Shown here one piece after another: positions 1-6,152 of a stretch of DNA of 9,600 nucleotides. Numbering within the stretch: position 1 is the stretch's first letter; the number at the start of each line of letters is the position of its first letter. Location of the stretch: the NCBI GenBank assembly GCA_946480995.1, contig CAMLMF010000063.1, positions 1 through 9,600 of the forward strand, read 5' to 3'. The position numbers and the translations under genes were made by a program. Source of the DNA: an uncultured Bdellovibrio sp. (lineage in GTDB: Bacteria > Bdellovibrionota > Bdellovibrionia > Bdellovibrionales > Bdellovibrionaceae). The notes under the pieces were generated by a model that worked only from the letters and a program-made list of their open reading frames with translations, had not been told where the DNA came from and did no database searches.

Positions 1-131
1 TCCGCTTTTTGCATCGATACAGTCTGTTGCTGTTGCACTTGGCGCTGTTCGTTGTCGCGCACTTCGTTGCGGGTTTTCAGACAGCCAGTTAAAAACAGAG
101 ACGTTAAAATTAGGACAACAGCAAACTTCAT
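1..131 (-). CDS. N-terminal part of a lipoprotein, possibly CpoB/YbgF-like (runs off left edge)
   Basis: The ATG complements 129-131 and the frame stays open for 43 codons to the window edge. The product starts MKFAVVLILTSLFLTGC, a short basic end, a hydrophobic core and a lipobox (L14-T15-G16-C17), so it should be a lipoprotein with Cys17 lipidated. The mature part begins hydrophilic and glutamine-rich (QRQVQQQQ), as expected at the start of a coiled coil. The start overlaps the stop of the preceding gene in ATGA, and a GGGAG ribosome site lies at 139-143, so translation is probably coupled. Third position in a pal operon is where CpoB/YbgF periplasmic coiled-coil/TPR proteins often sit. That identity is inferred from position and composition only, because the TPR part would lie outside the window. 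The lipoprotein call is firm, the family is not. Confidence 0.8.
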   Translation of the reverse strand, partial: MKFAVVLILTSLFLTGCLKTRNEVRDNEQRQVQQQQTVSMQKA

Positions 132-439
132 AGAACATCTCCCGTTCTTTGGCGAATTAAGCGTGCCGAATTTTCTGCCTTTTCAGCAGCAATACGAGCA
201 CGAGCAAATTGTTCTTTTGCTTTTTGATAATCACGATCTTCAAAATAAATACGACCCTTGCGATAAGCTTCTTCAGCTTGGTGCCAATATCCTGGGGAAT
301 GGCGGGCCGCTTGAACAGAACGAGCGGCATCAATGGCCGCTCGTGCGTAGGAATAATCCTCGATAGGAGCCGGAGTTGTCTGACAGCTGACGATCACCGT
401 GAAAAGTAAGATTCCGATGATAAGTCTTTGTAGTTTCAC
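128..439 (-). CDS. small DUF4398-like helical lipoprotein
   Basis: This is a 103-residue protein starting at GTG (437-439), with an AAAGGG ribosome site six bases upstream. Residues 1-19 form a lipoprotein signal (MKLQRLIIGILLFTVIVSC) with Cys19 as the lipidated residue. Residues about 28-95 are alanine-rich and helical, with a repeated pattern of Ala, Tyr and charged residues (YARAAIDAAR, AEEAYRKGRIYFEDRDYQKAKEQF, ARIAAEKAE) that resembles the DUF4398 family of small TPR-like envelope lipoproteins. It starts 25 bases after the pal stop and overlaps the next lipoprotein gene by four bases, so the three genes form one operon. A periplasmic helper role in the Pal system is an inference from this context. 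No catalytic motif is present and none is expected. Confidence 0.85.
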   Translation of the reverse strand: MKLQRLIIGILLFTVIVSCQTTPAPIEDYSYARAAIDAARSVQAARHSPGYWHQAEEAYRKGRIYFEDRDYQKAKEQFARARIAAEKAENSARLIRQRTGDVL

Positions 440-464
440 TCCGCGCCCTTTCTATAGCTTAGAA

Positions 465-962
465 CTATTGAGCAGGAACAAAGTTTGCGCGGCGGTTTTT
501 CGCCCAAGCAGACTCAGAATCACCTGTCTCAAGAGGTTTTTCTTTACCGTAGCTGATAACGCTTAAACGATCTGCAGAGATACCAGAGCTTACCATGTAA
601 GCTTTCACTGCGTTCGCACGTCTTTCACCCAACGCTACGTTGTACTCAATAGTACCACGAGAGTCACAGTGACCTTCAATTTGAACTTTCGCTTTTGGAT
701 TTGCTTTCATCCAAGCTACGTTCGTTGCTACGTCTTTCTTAGATTTAGCATCCAAATTAGCTTTGTCGTAGCCAAAGTGTACAGTAACTAGACCATCGAT
801 TTTACCAGAGTCAGAACCCATTGGGTCATAACTAAGTGGTGAAGAGTCGATGCCTGTGCCACCAGTAGCCATAGTTTCAATCGATTCATCCGATTTAGTT
901 TTTTTCGAACAACCAACAACCATTGCACAAGCTACAAGACCTAGAGCCAATTTACGAAACAT
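465..962 (-). CDS. pal: Pal, peptidoglycan-associated outer-membrane lipoprotein
   Basis: Pal tethers the outer membrane to peptidoglycan and works with TolB and TolQRA in envelope constriction. The 165-residue product has a lipoprotein signal ending VVGC (Cys18), a flexible Ser/Gly/Asp-rich linker (about 19-55) and an OmpA-like domain (about 58-165). The domain carries the peptidoglycan signature: EGHCDSRGT with Asp100, then NVALGERRANAVKAYM with Arg115. The 15-residue spacing between Asp and Arg matches the known diaminopimelate-binding pair. SYGKEKP and KNRRANF follow, as in E. coli Pal. A cysteine stands where E. coli Pal has Ala in GHADERGT, which is unusual in the periplasm. A strong AGGAGGA ribosome site (967-973) fixes the ATG start. 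It is first gene of the pal-DUF4398-lipoprotein operon and is divergent from a gene encoding a TolB-like propeller protein. tolQRA are not in the window. Confidence 0.97.
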   Translation of the reverse strand: MFRKLALGLVACAMVVGCSKKTKSDESIETMATGGTGIDSSPLSYDPMGSDSGKIDGLVTVHFGYDKANLDAKSKKDVATNVAWMKANPKAKVQIEGHCDSRGTIEYNVALGERRANAVKAYMVSSGISADRLSVISYGKEKPLETGDSESAWAKNRRANFVPAQ

Positions 963-1008
963 GATGTCCTCCTAATGACGATCCTAAAGTTATCATTTAC
1001 AGATAAAA

Positions 1009-1036
1009 ACTTTAATTTATCGCAGCTCATTGTCAA
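1009..1036 (-). promoter_or_regulatory. sigma70-like promoter of the pal operon
   Basis: On the minus strand a perfect -35 hexamer TTGACA (1031-1036) is followed after 16 bases by TAAAGT (1009-1014), which matches four of six bases of TATAAT. Transcription should start near position 1002, leaving a leader of about 40 bases that includes the AGGAGGA ribosome site. I read this by eye; no start-site data are available. Confidence 0.6.
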
Positions 1037-1086
1037 ACCTTAGATTTCCTAATTGATGTTGTGTTGCTGTACGGCTAAGACAAATT

Positions 1087-4023
1087 ATGTACAAAAAACT
1101 TGGTTACCTTTTTTTAAGCATTTGTTTATTCATCTCCGGCAAAGCGACCGCACAACTTGAAGTGCCGCCACAGGTGCAGTGGAAGACCCTGAAAACCCCG
1201 CACTTTGAAATTATCTTTAATGCCAAGCAGCAGGACCTAGGTCTGCTGTATGCTGAAAAATTAGAAAAAGCGTACTTCGAATTACGCCAGTACTTCAAAG
1301 CCATGCCGGAAACAACTGTCGTGGTGATCAATGATAAAACCGATGTGACTAATGGTTACGCAACTCGCATCCCCTACCCGCACATTATGGCGTACCCGGT
1401 GTTGCCGGGACCTGAGGAAACTTTAGGCGATTCCGGCGATTGGGCTTTTGAACTTTTAGCTCATGAATATACCCACATCCTAACTTTTGAACCAGCCAAC
1501 GGCGTGATGAAGCCGTTACGAATGATCTTCGGAAATATCATCGCCCCGAATTTATTGCTGCCAACGTGGTGGAAAGAGGGCCTGGCGGTCGAGATGGAAA
1601 CGCGCTTAGGCAATCACGGGCGATTGCGTTCGTACTTTCAAGACGCGGCCATCCGCGCGATGGTGGAGGACGGCACGTTCTATTCTTTTGATATCGCCGA
1701 AGCCAACGAAGTGATTCCGACATGGCCCAAAGGCATGCGTCCGTACTTGTTTGGCTCTTTGATGTGGAGCCAAATGCTGGCTGATAAAGGGGCAAAACTT
1801 GCTGAAACCCTGAACGAACGCCACGGCGGCCGTGTGCCATTTTTTATTGAAGCTCCGGCCCGCGACAATTTGGGACAAACTTATGTTGCGACTTACAATC
1901 GCATGATGGAAAACACCACCCTGCGCGCGCAAGAACAGATGAAAACCTTGCGTGAAGCCGAACTGACCAATGTCATACAACCAAAGAACGCCTTCACCTC
2001 GGTCACGGCGCCTTCGATTTCACCCAATGGCAAACACTTAGCCGTTGTTGCTGAAGATGACAGCAGTTCCCGCTCGGTCAAATTGATTACGCGCGAAACG
2101 AACGAGCAGAGCTTCTTAGATGCCAAAGCCGCAAACACTGTTGAAAGCTTTAACGAAGCCTTTGAGCCAGGCACCCATCAAGACGGTCCGCCCAGCGGCA
2201 GCATTCAGCGCATCAGTTGGTATCCGAATTCAGAAAAAATCATTTACGACAAAATTGATTACACCAACCGTATCGAGCGCTATTCGGATTTGTACTCATT
2301 TGATTTAAAATCCAAAAAAACGCTGCAGTTAACCAAGAACTTGCGCGCCCGGGAACCTGCGGTTTCTCCGAATGGTGAAATGATCACTTTCGTAAAACTT
2401 GAAGGTGGCAAAACATCTTTGGGCTTACTTCGTCCAGGCATTGAAGGTTCGAGCAGCATTTTGTTCGTTCCCGCTTTACAAGAGCGCGTGTCTTATCCTC
2501 AATTCTGGGATGACGAAACGATTTTATTTTCTTTGCGCAAAGAGGACGGTTCTGAGCGTCTTTATAAATACACTTTTGCAAGCAAAAACGCCGTACCGAT
2601 CTTGACTGATTATCCGCAAATTCGCTTTGCCAAAAAAACGTCGGAAGGACTGTTATTTAATTCGGGCAAAAATGGAGTCATGAATCTGTATTTAGCGAAT
2701 GCCGATTTGACGGCGGCCCGTCCCGTTTCCCACGCATTGACGGCATTTTTTACCGGCGATATTGATCCTATTCGCAAAGAAATTTTTGCGACACAAATGA
2801 CTTCGCAAGGATTGAAAGTCGTCGCAATTTCAGCAGCTGAATGGCAAAAAACACCGCAGCAGTTGCCGGTCGTCACAGCTATGTTTGCCGATCGCTACCC
2901 AGAAGTTCCTGCCAACGCTCCTTTACAACCAGAAGTCAGCGCGGCTTTAAAAGAATCACAACTTGAAGACTATTCCCCGTATGGTTACTTGTGGCCACAG
3001 TATTGGTTTCCGTTTATTTCTGGATCTTCCAGTGAAACAGGCGTTGTCTTGACGGCACAGACCTCAGGTTTTGATCCGCTGAAAAAACATTCTTATACGT
3101 TGATTGGTTCCTGGGACACCGGCACGAATCGCGGCAGCATTGAAGGGGCTTACTTAAATCAAGTCACCTCGTTGCCAATCAGTGCGGTGGGCTTTAAGCG
3201 CAGTTCTTATTTGGGCACGACCTCGAATGAAATCAATGACCATGGCGGACTCTTAGCCGTCTTGCCAAGCATGTTCTGGGCCTCTCGTTATGCAAACTTG
3301 CAATTGGGCTGGCAATATTTAGAACGTTCTTCGATTTCAACCAAAACCAAACGCACAGGTCCCATGGTGATGTTGAATTACGCTAATTATTCCAAAGCTG
3401 GTGCGCAGATTTCACCAGAATCTGGCGGCGGAGCTTATCTTGGCGCTTACAATTACATTCAAAGTGAAGGTTACTTAAGTCACTCGCAATTCTTAGCTGG
3501 CGGAGAACTTTATTTGTCCTCCTGGTTGCCTAAACATCATGCGGTGTTGATGCGCATAAACGGTATTCACACTCCGGAATTAATTAATGATATCTACGGA
3601 GTTTCAACGGACTCTATGGTCTTTAACTCCGACAGTCCGCTGCCACAGTACATTTTACGCGGTTATAAACGTGGGCAAATCTTCGGACGTAACTTGGTGA
3701 CGGCAAATCTTGAATATCGCTTCCCATTGAAAGACATCTATCGTGGATCTGGCACAGACCCCTATTTCTTACGTCGCTTATCGGGCGCGTTGGTTGCGGA
3801 CGGTGCAGCTGCTGATGGCCGCTTTTTAAATGACAAAAACATGGTTTATGAAGTGATCACCATGGGGCGCACCTTTGCCAGTGCCGGTGCCGAAGTGAAG
3901 TTAGAGACAACTTTGGGTTACCTTTTACCAGTGAATGTGGTCGTGGGATATTATGTCGCATTCAACGGCGCCACTGGAACCGAAGGAACCATTGGGACCA
4001 CCTTCCAGATCACCGGATTTTAA
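1087..4023 (+). CDS. outer-membrane zincin peptidase with TolB-like propeller and BamA-like barrel
   Basis: This is a 978-residue exported protein with three recognisable modules. Residues 1-22 are a signal peptide ending ATA|Q. Residues about 30-290 form a gluzincin-like domain with FELLAHEYTH (zinc ligands His126 and His130, catalytic Glu127) and WWKEGLAVEME, whose Glu164 is placed like the third zinc ligand of peptidase MA-type families. Residues about 305-600 contain PD40/TolB-type propeller blades (APSISPNGKHLAVV, ISWYPNSEKIIYDK, EPAVSPNGEMITFV). Residues about 640-978 look like a beta-barrel: alternating aromatic strands, a LRGYKRGQ segment (858-860 RGY, reminiscent of the conserved BamA loop), NLEYRFPL, and a terminal Phe typical of outer-membrane barrels. 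The inferred role is a barrel-anchored periplasmic or surface protease; substrate unknown. All zinc-site residues are present. No good ribosome site precedes the ATG, but the signal peptide supports the start. It is divergent from pal. A non-proteolytic scaffold role cannot be excluded. Confidence 0.9.
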   Translation: MYKKLGYLFLSICLFISGKATAQLEVPPQVQWKTLKTPHFEIIFNAKQQDLGLLYAEKLEKAYFELRQYFKAMPETTVVVINDKTDVTNGYATRIPYPHIMAYPVLPGPEETLGDSGDWAFELLAHEYTHILTFEPANGVMKPLRMIFGNIIAPNLLLPTWWKEGLAVEMETRLGNHGRLRSYFQDAAIRAMVEDGTFYSFDIAEANEVIPTWPKGMRPYLFGSLMWSQMLADKGAKLAETLNERHGGRVPFFIEAPARDNLGQTYVATYNRMMENTTLRAQEQMKTLREAELTNVIQPKNAFTSVTAPSISPNGKHLAVVAEDDSSSRSVKLITRETNEQSFLDAKAANTVESFNEAFEPGTHQDGPPSGSIQRISWYPNSEKIIYDKIDYTNRIERYSDLYSFDLKSKKTLQLTKNLRAREPAVSPNGEMITFVKLEGGKTSLGLLRPGIEGSSSILFVPALQERVSYPQFWDDETILFSLRKEDGSERLYKYTFASKNAVPILTDYPQIRFAKKTSEGLLFNSGKNGVMNLYLANADLTAARPVSHALTAFFTGDIDPIRKEIFATQMTSQGLKVVAISAAEWQKTPQQLPVVTAMFADRYPEVPANAPLQPEVSAALKESQLEDYSPYGYLWPQYWFPFISGSSSETGVVLTAQTSGFDPLKKHSYTLIGSWDTGTNRGSIEGAYLNQVTSLPISAVGFKRSSYLGTTSNEINDHGGLLAVLPSMFWASRYANLQLGWQYLERSSISTKTKRTGPMVMLNYANYSKAGAQISPESGGGAYLGAYNYIQSEGYLSHSQFLAGGELYLSSWLPKHHAVLMRINGIHTPELINDIYGVSTDSMVFNSDSPLPQYILRGYKRGQIFGRNLVTANLEYRFPLKDIYRGSGTDPYFLRRLSGALVADGAAADGRFLNDKNMVYEVITMGRTFASAGAEVKLETTLGYLLPVNVVVGYYVAFNGATGTEGTIGTTFQITGF

Positions 4024-4035
4024 TGCACTTTCGCG

Positions 4036-4053
4036 CCGAGCCAAACCGCTCGG
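4036..4053 (+). other. GC-rich hairpin after the peptidase-barrel gene
   Basis: CCGAGC (4036-4041) and GCTCGG (4048-4053) form a perfect 6-bp stem with a 6-base loop, 12 bases after the stop codon. There is no run of T after it (TCTTGAC follows), so it is not a classical intrinsic terminator. It may end or stabilise the transcript weakly. Confidence 0.35.
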
Positions 4054-4055
4054 TC

Positions 4056-4084
4056 TTGACAAAGAGCGAGCCCCTCGAAATCAT
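4056..4084 (+). promoter_or_regulatory. possible promoter of the 170-residue hypothetical gene
   Basis: A perfect TTGACA (4056-4061) is followed after exactly 17 bases by AATCAT (4079-4084), four of six matches to TATAAT. Transcription would start near 4091, leaving a leader of about 60 bases that contains a short hairpin. The weak -10 makes this a candidate only. Confidence 0.4.
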
Positions 4085-4115
4085 TGAAGATAACGACAAC
4101 TAGTAGCTCGGATGC

Positions 4116-4133
4116 TGCGACACGCTGTCGGCA
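4116..4133 (+). other. short hairpin in the leader of the 170-residue hypothetical gene
   Basis: TGCGACA (4116-4122) pairs with TGTC-GCA (4126-4133, with G4130 bulged) around a 3-base loop CGC. It lies just upstream of the G-rich ribosome site (4138-4144) and could influence translation or transcript stability. The signal is small and may be chance. Confidence 0.25.
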
Positions 4134-4150
4134 CCTTGGGGGGATTCATC

Positions 4151-4663
4151 ATGGAGAAAATCAGCTGGATTAAAGAACTTGTGAAAGCTGAGCAACAAAT
4201 GGAAGAGTCGGGACTCGTCGACATGAGTTTCGGTTTTGATTCCGACCGCATCTTGGTCACAGAATCAATTCAATTCCTTTTGGCTCTAAAAACTGAATTC
4301 GTCGATGCTTCAAGCAACTTCAACGAATTAAAACCTTCCGCACTTGGTCGCATCAAAATCTATGGCATCGCCAAGACCCATGCCGACTTCATGTTGTTCC
4401 GTAACGGATTCAAAATGATTTTCTCATTAAAAAACCCGGGACAAATCAGCGTACGTTTTAATTTCATTGGCACAAACTACATCCCAGCACCTGGCACAAT
4501 GGAACACCAACAAACTGCTACCAACGTAATGGACGAGCACATTGTTGAAGCAAAATGGGGAGCATTCGGTGAGCTCGTATGGACATACCAAGGACTCCCA
4601 GTGAAACTGGAATTCATGGTTCGTCATTACTTAACTTTGTTCATCAAAGAGAGCTCTAAGTAA
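4151..4663 (+). CDS. conserved-looking protein of unknown function, 170 residues
   Basis: I do not recognise the family. I chose the ATG at 4151 (MEKISWIKELVKAEQQ) because a GGGGGGA ribosome site lies six bases before it, whereas the in-frame ATG at 4112 has none and would fall within the likely leader. There is no signal peptide, lipobox or membrane segment, so the protein is probably cytoplasmic. Residues 1-25 look like an amphipathic helix; about 60-120 alternate in a beta-like way (RIKIYGIAKTHADFML, KMIFSLKNPGQISVRFNFIG), followed by YIPAPG and a C-terminal beta/helix part ending HYLTLFIKESSK. Cysteine is absent and no catalytic motif is evident. It is a single-gene unit, with a possible promoter upstream and a strong terminator 29 bases after its stop, and it is convergent with the neighbouring minus-strand operon. 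Codon use resembles its neighbours. Confidence 0.8.
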   Translation: MEKISWIKELVKAEQQMEESGLVDMSFGFDSDRILVTESIQFLLALKTEFVDASSNFNELKPSALGRIKIYGIAKTHADFMLFRNGFKMIFSLKNPGQISVRFNFIGTNYIPAPGTMEHQQTATNVMDEHIVEAKWGAFGELVWTYQGLPVKLEFMVRHYLTLFIKESSK

Positions 4664-4692
4664 TAGAACGCAAAAAAATCTAATTTCGAATT

Positions 4693-4726
4693 CGGCAAAG
4701 ACTAAAAACTCTTTGCCGTTTTTTTT
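4693..4726 (+). terminator. intrinsic terminator of the 170-residue hypothetical gene
   Basis: CGGCAAAGA (4693-4701) pairs with TCTTTGCCG (4710-4718), a perfect 9-bp stem with an 8-base loop, followed by eight T (4719-4726). An outer pairing of CGCAAAAAAA (4669-4678) with TTTTTTTGCG (4720-4729) brackets it. On the minus strand the T run comes only after a 14-base gap, so it should be weaker for the convergent operon. Confidence 0.9.
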
Positions 4727-4832
4727 GCGCAAACCAAAAATCGAAACATCCAATAAAAATTAATTACAGAAAGGTCGAAGGCAAGATTTGAGTCTCGGAT
4801 CCCTCGCGTTCAAGCCATTCGAGTATTTTCTT

Positions 4833-5075
4833 TTAAACGACTCGTTCGAACTTTGAAAGTCGTGAGTCAAAGATATGAAACTGCAACGGGTCGAGAGTTC
4901 GGACCTGGAGCTTAATCGGATCGCCGACTTTGAATTTTTGTTCGGTGTGATTAGCAATCAAAAGAAGTTCGCCGTTAAAGCTGCACAAAGTGCTGCCGCC
5001 CGAGCTGACTTCTTCGACTCGGGCTTTGACGATTTGTCCCTTTTCTAAAGATTTCAGAAAGGACTTCGCTGCCAT
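4833..5075 (-). CDS. small beta-rich protein resembling the N-terminal region of FliK-like proteins
   Basis: This is an 80-residue protein with no signal or membrane segment. Residues about 11-72 (KGQIVKARVEEVSSGG, LCSFNGELLLIAN, KFKVGDPIKLQVRTLDPLQFHIF) show an OB-like beta pattern. The order 'GQ-V-A-V-EV...G...G..L.A......GD.I.L.V' resembles the leading domain of proteins annotated as flagellar hook-length control-like. That link is pattern recognition, not a proven homology. The ATG lies four bases after the stop of the DUF2802-type gene, and no strong ribosome site is seen beyond AGG eight bases upstream, so it is probably coupled to that gene. Its TAA (4833-4835) is followed in the same frame by 22 sense codons before the next TAA (4764-4766), so the protein may be a shortened version of a roughly 103-residue form. 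Confidence 0.75.
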   Translation of the reverse strand: MAAKSFLKSLEKGQIVKARVEEVSSGGSTLCSFNGELLLIANHTEQKFKVGDPIKLQVRTLDPLQFHIFDSRLSKFERVV

Positions 5076-5079
5076 TTTC

Positions 5080-6000
5080 TTAGCCTAAGTCTTTAGCCAT
5101 ATCAATGCGACGAAATTGCACTGGGCGTACGATTCCTTCTTTGTTGGCGTTGATGGGCTTGGTGGTTGGCTCTGGCTTTGCGGCAGCGGGCTTGATAGCC
5201 GCTGGTTTTTCACCTAAGAAATTTTGCGCTAAATTTTGTGTTACATTGAACAACGCCGAAACATTGTTCGCTGTTTGTTGGGCTGCGACCTCTTGTTCTT
5301 CAACTTGAGCACAGGCTGCTTTAAAGGCATCACCTAATTTTTTTAAGGCTTCTTGATCCGTTTTTGGCACTTCAAAAGCGTTGCTCATATCTTGGGAATT
5401 GTCGCGTTGAAGTGGTGCCATAAAACTCATGTTGTCGACGTCACTAATATCAGACGCTTGGAAGGCTTCATCAGCGGCGACATCGGCCTGCACCCATTCA
5501 GGCAGGCTGTCTTCGCAGAACATCAGTTGATCGCGATTTACTTTGGCAATGAATTCGATCTCGCCAACAGCAAGGTCAACTTGGCGTGCGATTTCTTCAA
5601 CGGACATCCCCTGATGTGCTAGGCGTGCGGCTTTGACATATTTAATTGTGTTTTGACGCTCAAGAATTTCAGTGTGTGGGATACGATCTTGGAAGATTTT
5701 TGCGACTTCCAAACTTTTTTGCATGCTTTGTTCGATCTTTGCCAACTGCTTATCTGCAGATTGGATTTTGGTTTGGATGTCTTTGACCTTCGATTCCAAT
5801 AGCGATGTCAGCTGATTGACCTGCGTTTCTGTGCGGTCAGACAGGTCTTCAAGAACAGCGATTTTACTTTGCAGAAGCTGCAAACCTTTACTTAAACGTG
5901 GATCATCTTTTGGCGGACGGCTGAGGCGCACCCACATTCCTACGACACCTGCTAAAAGAATTAGATTCACCAATACTTGGAGTAAAAACCAAAAGCTCAC
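5080..6000 (-). CDS. membrane-anchored coiled-coil protein with DUF2802-like domain
   Basis: This is a 306-residue protein read from GTG at 5998-6000. AGGAGG (6005-6010) precedes that codon by four bases, and the predicted promoter would start RNA near 6020, too close to the alternative GTG at 6018. Residues 3-26 form a membrane helix right at the N-terminus. Residues about 36-100 are a long charged coiled coil. About 116-156 (YVKAARLAHQGMSVEEIARQVDLAVGEIEFIAKV) has the helix-turn-helix-like pattern of DUF2802. A low-complexity Ala/Pro/Lys segment lies at about 264-286, and the tail ends in MAKDLG. DUF2802 genes often lie beside flagellar and chemotaxis genes in other proteobacteria, which fits the FliK-like small gene that follows four bases downstream. 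No molecular function is known to me. Topology suggests a single N-terminal anchor with a cytoplasmic body. Confidence 0.85.
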   Translation of the reverse strand: MSFWFLLQVLVNLILLAGVVGMWVRLSRPPKDDPRLSKGLQLLQSKIAVLEDLSDRTETQVNQLTSLLESKVKDIQTKIQSADKQLAKIEQSMQKSLEVAKIFQDRIPHTEILERQNTIKYVKAARLAHQGMSVEEIARQVDLAVGEIEFIAKVNRDQLMFCEDSLPEWVQADVAADEAFQASDISDVDNMSFMAPLQRDNSQDMSNAFEVPKTDQEALKKLGDAFKAACAQVEEQEVAAQQTANNVSALFNVTQNLAQNFLGEKPAAIKPAAAKPEPTTKPINANKEGIVRPVQFRRIDMAKDLG

Positions 6001-6026
6001 CCGGCCTCCTCGCCACACATAAATCT

Positions 6027-6056
6027 ATTCTAGTCTGCCCAAGGTCCAACCGACAA
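6027..6056 (-). promoter_or_regulatory. promoter of the DUF2802-type operon
   Basis: Read on the minus strand, TTGTCG (6051-6056) is separated by 18 bases from TAGAAT (6027-6032), which matches five of six -10 bases. The predicted start near 6020 lies about 20 bases before the GTG at 6000 and includes its AGGAGG. A palindromic element touches its upstream edge. Confidence 0.55.
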
Positions 6057-6058
6057 TG

Positions 6059-6092
6059 AGACCTAGGTCTGAAAATGTTCAGGACCTAGACC
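6059..6092. repeat. palindromic element between divergent promoters (possible operator)
   Basis: AGACCTAGGTCT (6059-6070) is a perfect 12-bp palindrome. The same CCTAG core returns as GGACCTAGACC (6082-6092). Together they also form a larger hairpin: CTAGGTC-TGAA (6063-6073) pairs with TTCA-G-GACCTAG (6078-6089), 11 pairs with one bulged G and a 4-base loop. It sits exactly between the -35 boxes of two divergent promoters (6051-6056 and 6103-6108), the usual place for a shared operator. No regulator is identified. Confidence 0.55.
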
Positions 6093-6102
6093 ACGGGCGG
6101 CT

Positions 6103-6131
6103 TTGGTACACAAAATGCCCTGTGCTATCCT
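6103..6131 (+). promoter_or_regulatory. promoter of the vWA lipoprotein gene
   Basis: TTGGTA (6103-6108) and TATCCT (6126-6131) each match four of six consensus bases and are spaced by the optimal 17 bases. RNA would start near 6138, directly before the AAAGGGGAG ribosome site. The modest hexamers suggest either a weak promoter or one helped by a regulator. Confidence 0.5.
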
Positions 6132-6152
6132 GCATGAAAGGGGAGTGTGTAT

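Noticed and set aside
52..366. Plus-strand open frame over the two lipoprotein genes
   Set aside because: It is antisense to two lipobox-bearing genes joined by an ATGA overlap, and has no ribosome site.
996..1023. Possible plus-strand promoter TTTACA...TATCGC for the peptidase-barrel gene
   Set aside because: The -10 matches only three of six bases; no other hexamer pair in 963-1086 is convincing on this strand.
1606..1980. Minus-strand open frames inside the peptidase-barrel gene
   Set aside because: They are antisense shadows; the plus-strand frame holds the recognisable domains.
4112..4150. Upstream ATG for the 170-residue gene
   Set aside because: It has no ribosome site, and its 13 extra codons overlap the leader hairpin and the G-rich ribosome site of the ATG at 4151.
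6001..6018. Upstream GTG at 6018 for the DUF2802-type gene
   Set aside because: Its six extra codons contain the AGGAGG of the GTG at 6000, and it lies within a few bases of the predicted transcription start.
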